DNA of 64,000 nt from Litomosoides sigmodontis (Eukaryota; Nematoda; Chromadorea; Rhabditida; Onchocercidae), in contig OY718806.1 of assembly GCA_963070105.1 (NCBI GenBank), forward strand, positions 6,841,865 through 6,905,864, written 5' to 3'. A program made the position numbers and the translations under genes. Below are positions 62,343-64,000 of the stretch, in pieces (position 1 is the first letter of the stretch; every line of letters begins with the position of its first letter). The notes beneath the pieces are model-generated. The model was not told where the DNA came from. It saw only the letters and a program-made list of their open reading frames with translations, and ran no database searches.

Positions 62343-63517
62343 AAATGCACTGCATTCCACCCTTATAAACCGTTCCCTTTTACAGCCCTAAGCTATCAAT
62401 TAGTCTGGTTTAGGTGAAAATCGTTTTTTGAACTTGCAACGCATTGCTACTTCGTTAACGGATCCAACGCTTCACATGCTTGTCTTCGAAGACAGCCAAT
62501 AAAGAACTCTCTGTTTTACTAGTAATTTTTTCTTCAGTACCACTCAATGACGTTATTCATATACCAGTAATAATTTATTTTTTTACAGTGTTGAGCTCTA
62601 CTTCGTTGAATCCGAACTTTATGCTAAAGTTCAATTAACTGCTCCAGTAATCGAAGTAATGTATACTTCCATGGTCACTAAACACCTCATTTACCTGTTC
62701 TAATCAATTTTATTACTTCGCAAATAATATTTAGATTGAAACATAACCGGTAAATCACAAATTGACGCAGCAGGAGGTACGCAGAATACTTATTTTGTTT
62801 CTCTTGAAAACCAAATTTTCACATTACAGTAGATGATTACAAATGCAACTGATGATTCGGAATATACTGATAACTAATTTCATCCGCAATAAATAGTTTT
62901 ACCTGTCTCAACTATAACGCAAAGTGTAGCAGTGTGCAAAACAATGATGAAAAAGTTCAAGGTCGGTATTTGCTTTCCAAATCACGGTGATATGTGGCGC
63001 TAAATCTCATTAGTATTCTGAGAACTGTCGATTTTTTAAAAGTATTCCGTATAATACAACAGTGATACCACTACTCAAACGTACTATCGAACCGCATGAA
63101 CTGATATTCATGGTTGCTACAACTTTGAAAATTTTCTAAAGATTTGAATCGGTAAACTTTTTCATTCATATTGAAATGGTGCGATTGTTCTGTGAAAACA
63201 TCAAAAATCAAGTGTTGAGAAAACTTTGAGTTCAAAGGACGAAGAGAGTTATAATCTGACGCAAAGAATAACATTCATCATTCGTCCGCAAGTCTGCTGA
63301 AGTCATATTAAAGTTAATGATTGATCATTCCGTAGATAATGATCATTATGCTGGAATGATTCAGACAGCAGGGTAATGAAAGTTGACCGAATACGAATCA
63401 TTAATCAACAGCCAGCCGACAATTTTAAGTCTAAAGCACCTACAATGCGAATTCACCACTTAATTTTCGATGTAACTACTGCACAAGGGACCGATATATC
63501 CCGAAAAATCACTCGAT
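62343..63517. other. Right-hand noncoding stretch
   Basis: No gene, repeat array or RNA gene is supported here. Confidence 0.5.
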
Positions 63518-63610
63518 ATGGCCGCTAAGAATTCGTACAAACTAAAACGTTACTTCCAACATTATACACGCAATTTATGTCATCGAATTCATATAGAATT
63601 ACGGAAAGTG

Positions 63611-63688
63611 ATTTATGAACGGTTTATGGATGAAGTTGCGATCCACCGCAACTTCACCCATAAACCGCTGCATATCCAGTTCATAAAT
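63611..63688. ncRNA. Pre-miRNA-like hairpin candidate
   Basis: Bases 63620-63640 pair with 63647-63667 over 20 of 21 positions (stem around GGTTTATGG and TGAAGTTGCG) across a 6-base loop. After a right-side bulge of about 12 bases, 63611-63619 pair with 63680-63688. Total length is about 78 bases. An ATG frame (63518-63709, starts MAAKNSYKLKRYFQHYTRNL) runs through it. I do not recognise the arms as a known miRNA. Confidence 0.4.
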
Positions 63689-64000
63689 CTCATAAGCTTC
63701 AATACGTAACCGACAAGAAGTATCTGTTTATGTCTCACAAAATTTCAAGCAAGTTAACAAACATTGGCAAGTGTTATCTGCTCTGGAAGTTGCAGTAATT
63801 GTCCGAAGTATTCAACTAATTAAACATGTTATTTACAGATCTGATGATCGAAATCCAGAACCTTAGCGTATACCTTTCTGGAAACAACTAGAAAATGAAG
63901 TGAAAACTAAGCACAAAAAGCAAAAGAAAGCAAAAACGTCACTATTAATAGCTGTAAAAGCAAACCACATTTGAATAATGGTGGTATCGAGCCAAAATTA

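Overview
The window looks like nuclear DNA from a nematode, most likely a spirurid/filarial-type (clade III) species. The base composition is AT-rich and the genes have many small exons. Most introns end in TTTTCAG-like acceptors, but many acceptors are degenerate (TTGAG, TTATAG, AAAG). Several start codons lie a few bases downstream of a good 3' splice site, as expected for spliced-leader trans-splicing. The NET-family gene is a nematode tlp-1 homologue. No spliced-leader gene, tRNA, rRNA, mitochondrial or Wolbachia-like sequence was recognised, so the species is an inference.

Layout. (1) 1-3252, minus: 5' part of a TRABID/ZRANB1-type OTU protein (trbd-1-like), running off the left edge. It has three NZF zinc fingers, a divergent middle and the start of the OTU fold. 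The catalytic cysteine position reads Ser. (2) 3253-6675: divergent intergenic spacer. (3) 6676-18202, plus: complete DCAF1/VprBP gene, modelled here as 35 exons and 1604 residues, the substrate receptor of CRL4 ubiquitin ligases. (4) 19278-22710, minus: complete TBC1D22-type Rab GAP gene, 13 exons and 548 residues, convergent with dcaf-1. (5) 22711-46172: about 23 kb without a confidently called gene. It holds weak candidate exons, mostly minus strand, two strong hairpins/palindromes, a MITE-like inverted repeat, several microsatellites and a 1.7-kb GGTT/GGAT array. (6) 46173-48033, plus: NET-family (Noc/Elbow/TLP-1; ZNF703/503) zinc-finger gene, four exons. One intron must use a GC donor to complete the zinc finger. 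(7) 50509-51141, plus: a two-exon gene for an unrecognised basic protein. (8) 51142-64000: a further 13 kb with no confident gene, a few weak candidates and a pre-miRNA-like hairpin near the right edge.

The first two genes are ubiquitin-system genes arranged head to head: a ubiquitin-binding, probably catalytically dead OTU protein and a cullin-4 substrate receptor. No shared pathway is demonstrated. The large gene-poor flanks around the NET-family gene resemble the regulatory deserts often found around developmental transcription factors. All exon boundaries were placed by eye from splice signals, reading-frame continuity and remembered family conservation. No alignment or expression data were available.
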